Program-made: the position numbers and the translations under genes | Origin: Takakia lepidozioides | Taxonomy: Eukaryota; Streptophyta; Takakiopsida; Takakiales; Takakiaceae | Length of the DNA stretch: 64,000 nucleotides | Direction: 5' to 3' | NCBI GenBank assembly: GCA_030704615.1 | Contig: CM060732.1 | Span: 4,962,001-5,026,000, forward strand | The notes under the pieces: generated by a model | The model's database searches: none | The model's input: only the letters and a program-made list of their open reading frames with translations | What the model was told of the DNA's origin: nothing | Part shown: in pieces, positions 21,946-31,893 of the stretch | Position numbering within the stretch: the first letter of the stretch is position 1 | Layout: each line of letters begins with the position of its first letter

Positions 21946-22700
21946 ACAATTCGTATTGCAGCTTTTCCCGCCCCCTCCTGGTGTGTAAACTCCACGCTCC
22001 TTCTTGATGTCTGCAGCTCCCTGGCGAAGAGGTTGTCCTTGTACGCACATCTGAAACGTGTCACGTAGTCTTCTAATGTCTGTGTTCCATCCCATTTGAC
22101 ATACAAGCCGAACGAATCACTATGCATTACGACTTGCTCCTTCGCATTCATCATTACCTGCGTTTCCAACATGCATTGTCACGTAGGAGTTCACGGAATT
22201 CATCCCAGCAAAGCAAATCGGGGGAAGTACCTTGAATTACCTAGAACCACCAAGTCATGCGGTTGAGCCACACATCCACTGCAGGGTCGGAAACTTCGAG
22301 TGGAAAAGACCACATGGTCCTTATACTCTCCGATGCATTCCAGATCGACAGCCACCGTGTTTGCCATTTCCGATCCAATGTCAGGAGCAGGAAGAAGAGT
22401 GGCTATTGCTAGGAAGGAACTTCAGTGCATTGAAACCTCACCTTCTCTTTCGCCTCCACATATGCCGTTGAGAGGTGATGCAATTTCTCCAACTGCATGG
22501 TCGGCTGCATGGCCCGAGAATAGTGTTTTGCAATCTCGGGGATGAAGTCCTTTCCAAGTGTCGGATCTGCAATGGCCACCAGCTTCACAAGCTTTATTGG
22601 TTCTGGACTTGACCCCGGCTTCCTTCAAGTGCTCGGTCAATGACTGTAATGCGGTGCCGCATTTCCGAGCTTGGGCATGGAGATGTTTCCTTTTACTCAT
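21935..22700 (-). pseudogene. Uncharacterised minus-strand frames, possibly gag-like
   Basis: MMNAKEQVVMHSDSFGLYVK then LEDYVTRFRCAYKDNL (22172-21990) has the charged helical look of a retroelement capsid. A second frame (22700-22422) is Cys/His-containing (KACEAGGHCRSD). Neither carries a decisive motif. Confidence 0.25.
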
Positions 22701-22939
22701 ACATGGATTTCCTTCACCTCAGGACTTTGATATCGCTGACTCTGGTATATTCATGTGGACAGACACATTGTAGAAATGAGACCACAAATTGTAAATAGTG
22801 GGCCAATTACAGCAGTTCTTGAACACAATGAAACACAGCACACAGAAGTGAGGTACGATGGGTTGTTTTATTGATCGAACACGGTGTCTCACATTTAGCA
22901 ACTCCAGACAAATCTAAGCCCTTCCGCTTTCTACATGGG

Positions 22940-23520
22940 CGTCACCAAGTCGACGAAACTTCGATAGCCCTCAAAACAAGCTCATTACTGAACCGGCACC
23001 TCCAGGTAAACTGCACTGCGGTCGTTCTGGTGCCCTTGGTGGAGCTGACAACAATGTCATGCCCATCAATGATACCACCATCATACATTGACAAGGTCAC
23101 TGTGGGCCTCATGTGCCCGTGCGATTCGTCTTCGCAACTCAGCCGAATGTCTCCATACACTGGAAGAGCGGAGTGAACTCCACGAATATAGTTTTCCCCG
23201 GTGCCGTCCTCCCTGGTCCACTGGCAGCAGTTCCAGCGCCAAAGCGAGGCCGTGCGTGATCTGTCCGGCATCCCATTCCAGCTTGGTATATCGAGGTCAA
23301 CAATTTTCAGGACCCACGGACCGCATTGACCCTTGCCCTCACCTCACTCAAAGTGGTAATAGCCCTCCAAATACTCCATTGCGTGGAAAGATTCCCATTT
23401 GATTCCAGAAGCGTCAATGAAAACAGAGAGCCAGACAATGATGTCTCCTGATTTTGGTTTGAACATAGCATAATCGTGGCCATGATAAGGGCAGTCAACA
23501 GGATTGCGGCAGCACGACAT
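22940..23520 (-). pseudogene. Unknown-family protein, left member of a divergent homologous pair
   Basis: From the ATG at 23520 the minus strand reads MSCCRNPVDC, HDYAMFKPKSGDIIVWLSVF, then EYLEGYYHFE before a TGA at about 23349. The same frame region resumes with GPWVLKIVDLDIPSWNG and a C-terminal half holding WNCCQWTR, LPVYGDIRLSCEDES, LSMYDGGIIDGHDIVV and VQFTWRCRFSNELVLRAIEV. The partner at 24079-24640 aligns across the whole length and has an Arg where this copy has the stop. The protein would be about 180 residues, rich in beta-forming residues and aromatic pairs, with no membrane segment and no clear signal peptide. I do not recognise the family. Confidence 0.5.
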
Positions 23521-23778
23521 CCTTGAAAAAGATTAGCGGAGTACGCTCAATGACAGCAGCTCCTGGATGGAGGAGGCAGCAGCGCGGTGGCTGGAAGAAG
23601 TTCAAGCAAACGCTGCAATTCCTCACTAACACTCCAGGGCACATTTAAATTTTCCCCCTACAAGAACCTGCACGGATGAAGATTGGCTACTCCATGAATG
23701 TAGCCGTTTCAGTTTCCTTCCATGCCATGCAAACTATGGGCAGTAAGTGCCAGGTGGTCCTATAGCCACTCGAGACGA

Positions 23779-23842
23779 CGAAGTCCATCCCCCCTTCGAT
23801 GTAAATGCGGCGCCGAATTTCCATTCGGGGGATGGACTTCGG
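23779..23842. promoter_or_regulatory. 61-bp hairpin between the divergent gene pair
   Basis: GAAGTCCATCCCCC (23780-23793) is exactly inverted at 23827-23840 as GGGGGATGGACTTC. The arms enclose the AATGCGGCGCC palindromic core. The centre (about 23811) lies almost midway between the two start codons at 23520 and 24079. It may be a shared bidirectional promoter element or the hinge of an inverted duplication. Confidence 0.6.
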
Positions 23843-24078
23843 TGGCAGATTTCAAACTATACCCCGTGGATGAGAAAGAGGTATCGGTTCATCCACCGCT
23901 GGCATGATGAACACGTTACACGATGATTGGTGGGTACGTGGGACCCAGATGCTCCATTATTGGAGCCCGCACTGCTCTTCCGCTTCTCATCATTTCGAAA
24001 ATCTAAGGGCTTCGTTACTATCCGCAAGGTCATTGTCATCGGCATCAAAGACGTCCTCAGGTCCTCCTTTGTAAGGAT

Positions 24079-24640
24079 GTCGTGCTTCCGGAACCGGGAC
24101 GACCGCCCTTATGGAGGCTTCGATTATGCAATGTATTCGGCCACATCGGGAGACATCGTTATCTGGTACACAGTTTACACAGAAGATACTGGTTCGAATG
24201 TGGAAACATTGTCCGTTTTTTAGTATATCCCAGGCCACTACGCCTTTGAGCGGGGTGACGATCTTGGTCTGAGGAGTCCGTGGCTCCTGCGCATCCTTGA
24301 TTCCGATTTTCCCAGCTACGATGGGCACCCATGTAGAAGAATGCGCACTGCTATGCTGTTGCAGTGGAACTGTTGCCAGTGGACGTGGGTGGACTCCATC
24401 GAAGAGACGTATACTCCTGAAGGAGTGCGCTCCTCTTCTCCATTGTATGGGGACATTCGCATTGGTGTGGACGACAAAAACGTGAAGCTTTCCATATTCA
24501 ATGGTGGTATGATTGAAGGACACGACATTGTGGTGAACATTAACAGGGGCGGTACAACGGTTGCAATCCAGTTTACTTGGAGGAGCCCGATGACTCATGA
24601 GCTAGTTTTCAGAGCAGTCGAAGTTCCATTGACAACGTGA
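24079..24640 (+). pseudogene. Unknown-family protein, right member of a divergent homologous pair
   Basis: The plus-strand start MSCFRNRDDRPYGGFDYAMY mirrors the left copy, followed by SATSGDIVIWYTVYTEDTG and an in-frame TAG at about 24222. Homology then continues as YIPGHYAFERGDDLG, SPWLLRILDSDFPSYDGHPC and the C-terminal half (LQWNCCQWTWVDS, GDIRIGVDDKNVKLSIFNGG, GHDIVVNINRGGTTVAIQFT) to a TGA at 24638-24640. Each copy has its disabling change at a different place. Translation upstream of the ATG (VIVIGIKDVLRSSFVR) is open, so the real start could be earlier. Confidence 0.5.
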
Positions 24641-24649
24641 CTTGTATTC

Positions 24650-25900
24650 AGAAGGCACAGGGCTAAAGATTTGTTTGCACCTCCAATTCTTAGGTGATTG
24701 AGTTCAATCCACCCCTCCGGAAGGGCAAACTCCCTTTTAATCTCCAAATTCTGGCTTAAAAAAAGTCAATCTATATCAAAGTCCCTAGGACTATTTATCC
24801 ACAATTATCAATTCAAAGAAATGGCCAAAAACTAATAGAAAATAAGTAAATCATAAAACATACCCCTCAATAGAGAATCCTCTCTAGATCCCAAAGAACC
24901 TGAAATTACTTGCAGGGGGGCCAGGGAACACCTTGGGAACCAACCTTTTAAGTGGGAACTCCGGGGAACCGCTCCCAGGCATGGGGAACAGGCACAGGGA
25001 ACAGCCGCCCATGATGGATGGATGAAATGCAAGGCCTGCCGTTCATCCGTCGCTCAAAAACATTCATCCGTTGCTTGAAACATGCTAAGTGAAAATTATA
25101 TAATACTTCAATTGGTGGGACCAGCCTATTCCCTCTCTAGGTACCCTTAGATATCATTAAATAATGGAAGAAGTGCGCTTTCCCTATCTAGAATGAGTCA
25201 TCCTCTTCCTCTTACCACTCACTATTCCCTACTGTTAGTCTTAAAACAAGGGTAGAGTATTTTGCATCCAAACTTTCCCTCTCGCTGTCTCGGCGTATAG
25301 CTCGGAGCTCGGGACTCCCCTAGAGCTGAGCCCCGGCTTAGCTGAAAGGCCTCCCTTGAGGCAACCTCCTACCAAAATCTAAGATTTTTGCTATCCATCA
25401 AACACTAGATATAAAGAAAATCAACACAAGAGGGTTCACCAAATATTCATTAGTTGAATGGTTCAAAAAAACCCCTTAAGGCAACCGCGGGGGCCGTCCG
25501 CTGGGTAAAAGCGCCCCCTGCCACGTGGCAAGGCGCAAGCAGGCGTGGCCCACGGCAGTCGCCTACCCCGCGGTCCTTGTAGCGGTCTCAGCTGGCGACC
25601 AGCGGTCCGCCACCTAACCCGGGTGTCCAACGGTCCCTGGCACAAACCCTCTCAGCTCGCACGCGTGCTGTTGCCCCGCGTTACAGCGAAAGAGGGGAAG
25701 TTAGAGTGGGAGGGTCTGAGCATGCTGTTGTTTCGTTCTTCCATCCATTTCGATGTGGTCCCTTCTGTGTTGTGACAAATAGTCTGCCCGTTGTGTCTGT
25801 CTGTGTCCGTGGGCGTCTGTGAAGAAAAGGGGAGTTTACCTCAATTTGATTAGAGTGTCGTCAAACATTCATGATAGGGTGTGGTGCACTTAACGTACTG
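24650..25900. other. No recognised gene
   Basis: AT-rich to 25460, including ATGGATGGATGAAATGC and CATTCATCCGT words, then a GC-rich patch at 25480-25680 and plain sequence after it. No coding or RNA signal was found. Confidence 0.4.
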
Positions 25901-25939
25901 TTTTTAGGGTTTCGAAGTTAGGCAGAAAACGTCCCTGAA

Positions 25940-26650
25940 CTTGTTTCCAGTCTGTGACATGGGTGAGGACCTTAAGGATGATCTCAAGGGCCTACCTACC
26001 CTTGGCACTAGAGTGAAATTGAAACTCGGGGCGGGAAGCCTACCGTTGAACAATAGACAGATGCAGAGAGGAAGAGGAGATTGTAATTTGCCGATGTGTG
26101 GGCAACCTGAAGGCAATTATATTGTTATATGATACATTGTTCGGGATATTCTCACCAGAGAGTGACCCTCTTCAGGACAATCAAGAACTTTGTCTTGGCA
26201 CCTCTGTTCACTGGTCAACTTTCAAAATCTTGAGGCGGAGCCTAAAGCCCTGGCCCTGTTGGGGTCCAACTTTTGGGCTGCTCGCACACAGCAGATTGAT
26301 GCTGGTGTGAAGGGCTATCTAGAGGATATCTGGAAAGCCCGAACTAATTGTTATATCAAGGTAAGTCACACTACTGGAGTGAGCCCCTCACAAAGGTAGT
26401 GCCTATCCCCTATGTTTCTGTCCAAACTGTGCGTGGGGGTTATGGTCACGAGGCTTATGAAGTTCCGGTCTGCTGTTCACTTGTATTCTTCTACCCTCCC
26501 TTACAGTTCAGCATTGCAGTGCCATGGGCATCATAGGATTGTGTGCCATACTGAAGGGGTTGGGTGTGGGATGCAGCATCTATGGAGTGCACGACGAGGC
26601 TAAAGACAAGGCATTTGAGCTAGAAATGAGCCGATTCTGTGATGAGTCCA
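25940..26650 (+). pseudogene. Fragments of an unrecognised spliced gene
   Basis: A short frame at about 25960-26035 (DLKDDLKGLPTLGTRVKLKL) recalls the C-terminal helix of a SAM domain. Farther on, an exon-like frame at about 26195-26360 (LEAEPKALALLGSNFWAART ... KARTNCYIK) ends at a strong donor AAG|GTAAGT at 26361. An acceptor TTCAG at about 26515 starts an exon with a hydrophobic stretch (MGIIGLCAILKGLGVGC) and a charged helix (DEAKDKAFELEMSRF). I do not recognise the product. Similarity to a real gene is inferred from splice sites and helical coding character only. Confidence 0.3.
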
Positions 26651-26739
26651 AGCGTCTGCATGAGCGGGTCTGTAGTTTACCTTCAAAAGCTCTCTTTCGT
26701 ATTTTCTCCCTCTTGGCCTCACAAGTTTTTTTCTCCCTC

Positions 26740-27200
26740 TTGGGTTCATGGTCAGTCAAATCCTCCATGGGTCATGACACAAGGTCAAGGACAATGTGGT
26801 GAGGGCATCCACTTCTTCGACCTATTTCAGCCTGTTTTACCCTTTCATCAGACTCGGCCTTGAATTTGCATATTGAATTCTGTAAGTTGTTAGCTCGCTG
26901 GGTGGATCTGTGGTGGTTGGAGCAGGCCGTGTTTCAATCTCAGCCCGCTCAGCTGCACCGTGGTGGTTCTCACATACCAATCCGACATTACCTGACTACA
27001 AACACAAGCAGCACACACAAGAGGTCCTCTTGGGTTCTTGGTCAGTCAAATCCTCCATGGGTCATGACACAAGGTCAATGACAATGTGGTGAGGGCACCT
27101 TCTTCTTCGACCTATTTCAGCCTGTTTGCCCTCTCATTAGACTCGGCCTGAATTTGCATATTGAATTCTGTAAGTTAGCTCGTTGGGTGGATCTATGCTG
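26740..27200 (+). pseudogene. Duplicated OSB-type PDF-motif module with intron-like spacer
   Basis: Two direct repeats of about 190 bp lie at about 26740-26930 and 27030-27210. The second is preceded by an open frame with NPTLPDYKHKQHTQEVLLGS, matching the PDF[K/R]HK...EALW core of the PDF motif of plant organellar single-stranded DNA-binding (OSB) proteins. Both copies keep the decayed SNPPWV-type end of the motif and the spacer ending GAATTCTGTAAG, a plausible splice donor. PDF motifs bind single-stranded DNA. Here they sit upstream of PPR segments. Confidence 0.6.
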
Positions 27201-27239
27201 GTTTGGAGTGACTTTGACAAGTTGCTGCCGATGTGGCAG

Positions 27240-27335
27240 CTCAGGAAAGTACCCAAAAACAAATAAGAGAGATGAAGAAAAGCTTTGGAATGAACACTTT
27301 TCCGGCTCCTTCTGGGCTTGACACAGAGTTCTATG
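27240..27335 (+). pseudogene. OSB PDF-motif exon B, decayed
   Basis: After an AG, the frame reads KYPKTNKRDEEKLWNEHFSG, then loses the expected PSQWWDNR block. It matches the better copies at 27812 and 37790. Confidence 0.6.
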
Positions 27336-27811
27336 GAAAAATGTGCATGATACCTGTTCATTAATTGAATAGTTGGTTACTTCAAAAGCATAGCAATGAA
27401 TCTAATAATTTGTTTGGCACAACATGTAGGGTGACTCCTTGGGTCATGCCGTGGTGGAGTATGAAGCAGCCGCTCGCATTTTCAGGTGTGAACATTCTAG
27501 CACTCTTTTGGTATGTCGGTTATGTTTATCTATGGGTATGTATGGCAGTACAGCAATGCCTGACCCCATGAAGGCTTGTGACACTGCCCGCTAGTATCAT
27601 TAAGGAGAGTACTGTTGTGCCCCCGTCTAAAAAGCCTAGTTTCATAGGGTTGCTTATACATAGTATTTCTTCTTTACAGCTACACAGGTTGTGACAACCA
27701 GGGATGGTAACCACCTCCCTTGGGCCCTTTATCCTAAATTTTCTGCAAGTTAGCTGGTTGAGTGAATCATGTTTGGAGTGACTTTGACATGATACTGCCA
27801 ATGTAACAACA

Positions 27812-27897
27812 GGAAAGTATCCAAAAACACGTGACAAAGATGAGGAGAAGCTGTGGAATGAGTATCTGACCCCAGTCAATGGTGGGACAACCGAGGC
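27812..27897 (+). pseudogene. OSB PDF-motif exon B
   Basis: The frame KYPKTRDKDEEKLWNEY is followed, after a small deletion and frame change, by CCCAGTCAATGGTGGGACAA, which encodes PSQWWDNRGKK in another frame. It ends at a plausible donor AAAAAG|GTGAAT. The LW...(P)SQWWDNR block is the N-terminal half of the OSB PDF motif. Confidence 0.65.
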
Positions 27898-28074
27898 AAA
27901 AAGGTGAATGCCTATTAGATTACAGAGAGTAGCAGACGCAATTCAGCATAGGAACTGTGGATAAGCTGAGTTGGATGTTTCCTAGAACAAATCTAGGCTG
28001 TCATCATCAACTGCAAGGCAAGGATGTATGTATGCAGGTTTGTGCAGAGGTGCCAGTGATAGCTGAAGGAGCAG

Positions 28075-28260
28075 GGATAGAGTGTGGGTCCAGATTTATC
28101 CAAGAGGGCCAGATTTCAAGCACAAGTTTACCTATGATTCCCTGTGGATCAATAGCTACAAGAAACCTGCATGGGTAGACGGTCAACTAAAGGCAATTGC
28201 TGCAGCGGCACAGTTGATAAAATCAGGCACCTCAACCATGATCACACATGTGGCACAGAT
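28075..28260 (+). pseudogene. OSB PDF-motif exon C
   Basis: The open frame contains GPDFKHKFTYDSLWINSYKK followed by PAWVDGQLKAIAAAAQL, the second half of the PDF motif (PDFKHK, LW, PxWV). It is the best-preserved C module in the array. In the copy at 31435 the same module runs without interruption into the PPR N-terminal region. Confidence 0.7.
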
Positions 28261-28309
28261 CTCATGTAGTACTTACAGTTGCGCACTCCTATTCACTTGT
28301 TGTTGATCT

Positions 28310-29090
28310 GCTTATACATATGTGCATTCATGTGCAGGACATGCGATCTTGATATCTTGTAAGGAGGACGCAGAAGGTCTTGGGGCTGAAGGAGGCATGC
28401 TATGGACAATCAGGGAGGAGGAAGGTGTTCGGTCTGTCACATGTTTGGATCCATATATGTGCAGTGGGTAGTTGGGTAGTTGGGCTACCGTTGAGAGATT
28501 AGATTCTTGAAAACACTTCACTTTTTTGTTGATCTGGAGGCACTGCACAGATTTGAAACATGGAACCATTGTCTTCCTATCATATTTTACATCAATCGTT
28601 GAATTTCTTTTTAATCAATTGGCTCGTGACATCGTGTATTTGTGCAAAATAATATATTCTCCATATTATAAGTTACATATAAACGGTATTATATTTGAAT
28701 ACATATAAACATAATAAATTCAGTAAACATACAACACAAATTAAACCAATGTCCCCTGTTCTTTGAAAAATAAAATAAAAATAAAAATAAAAATAAAACA
28801 AATGCATCCATCCACTTGTCGCGTGGCATGCATGCGAGATAGGGTCGTCCCTACACATGTCATCATCTGAAATTGACACGTAGCAATCCGGGGAGAGTCG
28901 TGTGTTGCTAGAAAACAGTCACTGACGTGACCAAAAATAGGGTCATGTATCTTGCTCACTGGGGATGTCACCCAGAGTCATATTCACGACACGGATATTA
29001 GAGTCATCGTAACGACACGGTCTGCATGACTCTTTGCAAAAGAGTAAAAAATGAATCAAAATGATCAAAAGAGTCATGAAAACAGTAAAA
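28310..29090. other. AT-rich spacer with (AAAAT)n microsatellite
   Basis: No gene recognised. A short (AAAAT)n run lies at about 28765-28800. The rest is unassigned DNA before the next PPR copy. Confidence 0.45.
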
Positions 29091-29094
29091 AAAA

Positions 29095-30345
29095 GTGTCT
29101 AAGCCCAACCACATCACGTTTGTGTGCATTTGCAAATTCATATGCAAGCCTGGCAGCTCTGGAAAAGGGCAAAGAGGTGCATGGTTGCATCACCAAAGAA
29201 TTGTACCAGATGTGATTATGAACAATACCCTCGTGGACATATATGCCAAATGTGGGAGCATTGAGGATGCGGTGGGAGTGTTCAAAAATATGGCTGAACG
29301 AGATTTGGTGTCATGGAACGCGATGCTTGCAGGATCTGCACAGCAGGGCGCAGGACGGAGGCCTTGGAAACCTATGAGCAAATGATGGGGGAAGGGGTGA
29401 AGTGCCACCGCATCACGTTTGTGTGCGTTTGTAATGCTTGTGCAAGCCTGGTAGCCCTGGAAAATGGCAAAGAGGTCCATGGTGACAATCATCAAAGCTG
29501 GAATTGTACCACATGTCATTATGGACACTGCCCTGATGGACATGTATGCGAAATGTGGGTGCATTGAGGATACAAAGGGAGTATTTGACAATATGGCTGA
29601 ACGAAATGTGGTGTCATGGAATGCGATGATTGCAGGATATGCTCAGCATGGTTGTCATACGGAGGTCCTGCAACTATTTGAAGGAATGGAAAAGAACAGC
29701 TTGAAGCCGGACAGTATCACCTCTATATGTGTTCTCTCTGCATGCAACCACATTGGCCTACTCAATGAAGGAAGACGCTACTTCGATTCCCTGAGTCAAG
29801 ATCATGGTGTCACTCCGACAGTAAAGCACTTTGGCTGCATGGTGGACCTTCTTGGACGTGCGGGACAACTGGATGAGGCAGTGGACCTGATTAATAAAAT
29901 GCCAATCAATCCAGATGTTGTGGTGTGGAAGGCCTTGCTTGGTGCCTACAGAATCCATGGCAATGTGGAGATGGCTGAATGTGCGGCAACATCTATCCTC
30001 AAGTGGGATGAACACGATGCAATATGTATTGCTATCAAACATCTATGTTGCAGCTGGCAGGTGGGATGATACTACAAAGGTGATAAGAATGATGAAGGTC
30101 AGAGGGGTTAGAAAGGAGCCACGTCGCTGCTGCATTGAGGTTGGCAACAGGATGCACACGTTTGTCGTAGATGACAAGTTGCATCCCAGAATTAAGGAAA
30201 TCCATGCTGAACTGAGAAGATTGTCTGGGCAGATGAAAGAGGCAGGGTATGTTCCTGACACGCGCTTTGTATTGCATGATGTGGGGGAGGAGGAAAATGA
30301 ATTTTCTCTTTGCCACCACAGTGAGAAGCTGGCCATTGGTTTTCA
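29095..30345 (+). pseudogene. PPR protein of the E/DYW class, frameshifted
   Basis: At least five PLS-type repeats are readable: CASLALEKGKEVHG-like linkers, NTLVDIYAKCGSIEDAVGVF, RDLVSWNAMLAGSAQQG, DTALMDMYAKCGCIEDTKGV and NVVSWNAMIAGYAQHGC. The E region follows (GLLNEGRRYFDSLSQDHGVT, HFGCMVDLLGRAGQLDEAVD, NPDVVVWKALLGAYRIHGNV), then E+ (EPRRCCIEVGNRMHTF, HPRIKEIHAELRRL) and the beginning of the DYW deaminase with CHHSEKLAIGF, holding the HxE zinc/catalytic pair. Frames change at about 29380, 29460 and 30040. Such proteins carry out C-to-U editing in organelles. This copy ends inside the DYW domain, where OSB-like sequence begins. Confidence 0.85.
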
Positions 30346-30363
30346 CAGACCAATCCAGGATCA

Positions 30364-30480
30364 CCAGACTATAGACATAAGCAGCACACGCATGAGGTCC
30401 TTTGGATTGAGAGTTGGTTGAATCCTCCTTGGGTGGAAGAAAAGCTAGCTGCTTTCATGAGACAAGATCAAGGACAACTG
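30364..30480 (+). pseudogene. OSB PDF-motif exon A joined to the PPR/DYW end
   Basis: PDYRHKQHTHEVLWIESWLN then PPWVEEKLAAFMRQDQGQL is a nearly complete PDF motif half. It follows the truncated DYW domain of the preceding PPR copy within about 20 bases, in a different frame. Confidence 0.7.
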
Positions 30481-30489
30481 GTGCGGGCA

Positions 30490-31430
30490 CTTTCTTCTTC
30501 AACCATTTAGTCTTGTTTTGTCCTCTTATCACATTCATTCCCAATTTTTCACTTTGTGTTTTTAAGTTACCTCGTTGGGTGAATCTATGGTGGTTTGGAT
30601 TTTTTGCACATGTTACTGCCAATGGGATAATAGACGCATTGAAAAAACTTTCTCACAAATTGTCAGCAATGCAGCACCAAAACTAGTGTGTGGTAAGTAT
30701 GGTCAGGGTGTTTGCTAGATAAATTTTAGGTTATCATTGTCAGCTCTTAGCAGCAGGGCCATACTGTTGCCTAGGCAGGGTTAGCTGAAAGAGGCAGGGA
30801 TGAAGTGTGGGTGCAGATCCATCCGAGAGGTCCTGATTTCAAGCACCAGAGTGCATATGACCACTGAGGATTGACAGCTACAAAAAACCTGCAAGGGTAG
30901 ATGGTCATCTTGAAGAGGCAATGGCAGCACAATTGATAAAATCAGGCACCTCCACAATGATCTCCACTTCCAAAAGAGGACCCTGGGAAGAAGTTCTCAA
31001 GATTTCTTCTGGCGCTTCTGAACTTGTGAGGACACTGTATGAGGCACACTGAAAGAGGCTCTAAATTTTTGAACCATGGAGGCATTTTCACAGAGTCAGA
31101 TAATGAAGGCACCTTCATCAACACATTTCATCCTGTTTTTCCCTATTATCAGAATTGGCCCTAAATTATCGTGTTGAATTCTGCAAGTTAGCTGGTTGAG
31201 TGAACTTTGATAGTTTGAAGTGACTGACATGATACTGCCAATGTGACAACAGAAAAGTATCCAGAAATAGGTAACAGAGACGTGGAGAAGTTGTGGAATG
31301 AAAACTTTCCTGACCCCAGTTAATGGTGGGACAATCGAGGCAAAAAGGTGAATGTCTGTTGGATTACAGAGAGTAGCAGATGCAATTGAGCATATGAACT
31401 AGTGTGATAAGTTGAGTTGGGTGTTTCCTA
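30490..31430 (+). pseudogene. OSB-type modules B and C with intron-like spacers, decayed
   Basis: The stretch repeats the family order: a spacer with TTGTTTTGTCCTCTTATCA; a decayed C module at about 30800-30960 (GGTCCTGATTTCAAGCACCA, encoding GPDFKHQ); a second spacer at 31100-31250; and a B module at 31253-31346, where GATGAGGAGAA-like sequence precedes CAATGGTGGGACAATCGAGG. Stops break every module. Confidence 0.6.
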
Positions 31431-31434
31431 GAAC

Positions 31435-31893
31435 TTCAAGCTCCAGATTACTTATGATTCCCTGTGGATCAATAGCTACAAGAAACCTGCATGGGTAGAT
31501 GGTCACCTAAAGGCAGCAGCTGCAACGGCACCTTTGCTAAAATCAGGCACCTCAACCTTGACCACAACTTCTGAAAGAGGATCAAGAGAGGGAGTCCACA
31601 ATCCCTCTTCTGGCACTTTTGGGCATGTGAAGATGTTTTGTGCGGCAGGCAGTCTGACAGAGGCTCTACAGAATTTAAACCAAGGAGGCATTTCAGAACG
31701 TATGTCTGTCTCTTGTTTAAGTGCATCGAGATGGAAGGTCTGGAAGCTGGAAAGCAGATGCACACTCACATTATCCAAAGTGGGATTCCCGCCAAATGTT
31801 TTTCTACTCAACACCCTTGTCAACATGTATGTTAAGTGCAGGAGCATCATGGATGCTCACCAAGTGTTAACAGAAGGGCTCAACCATCTTTGA
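31435..31893 (+). pseudogene. In-frame OSB PDF module C plus PPR N-terminal region
   Basis: One uninterrupted frame reads FKLQITYDSLWINSYKKPAW, VDGHLKAAAATAPLLKSGTS, SREGVHNPSSGTFGHVKMFC, then AGSLTEALQNLNQGG, which is the pre-repeat helix pair of the PPR protein, and ends with NVFLLNTLVNMYVKCRSIMD, a PPR repeat. This is direct evidence that the PDF module and the PPR belong to one coding unit. A small shift at about 31700 changes the frame within CLLFKCIEMEGLEAGKQ before the frame is restored. It is preceded by an in-frame TAG at 31429-31431. Confidence 0.75.

Noticed and set aside
24079-24640. Actinoporin-like pore-forming protein
   Set aside because: A short RKVIVIGI-like string upstream prompted the idea, but the rest of the sequence shows none of that family's motifs, so the function is left unknown.
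28765-28800. Possible CRISPR-like or structured repeat
   Set aside because: Only an (AAAAT)n microsatellite. Nothing in the window has CRISPR spacing, and the DNA is eukaryotic.
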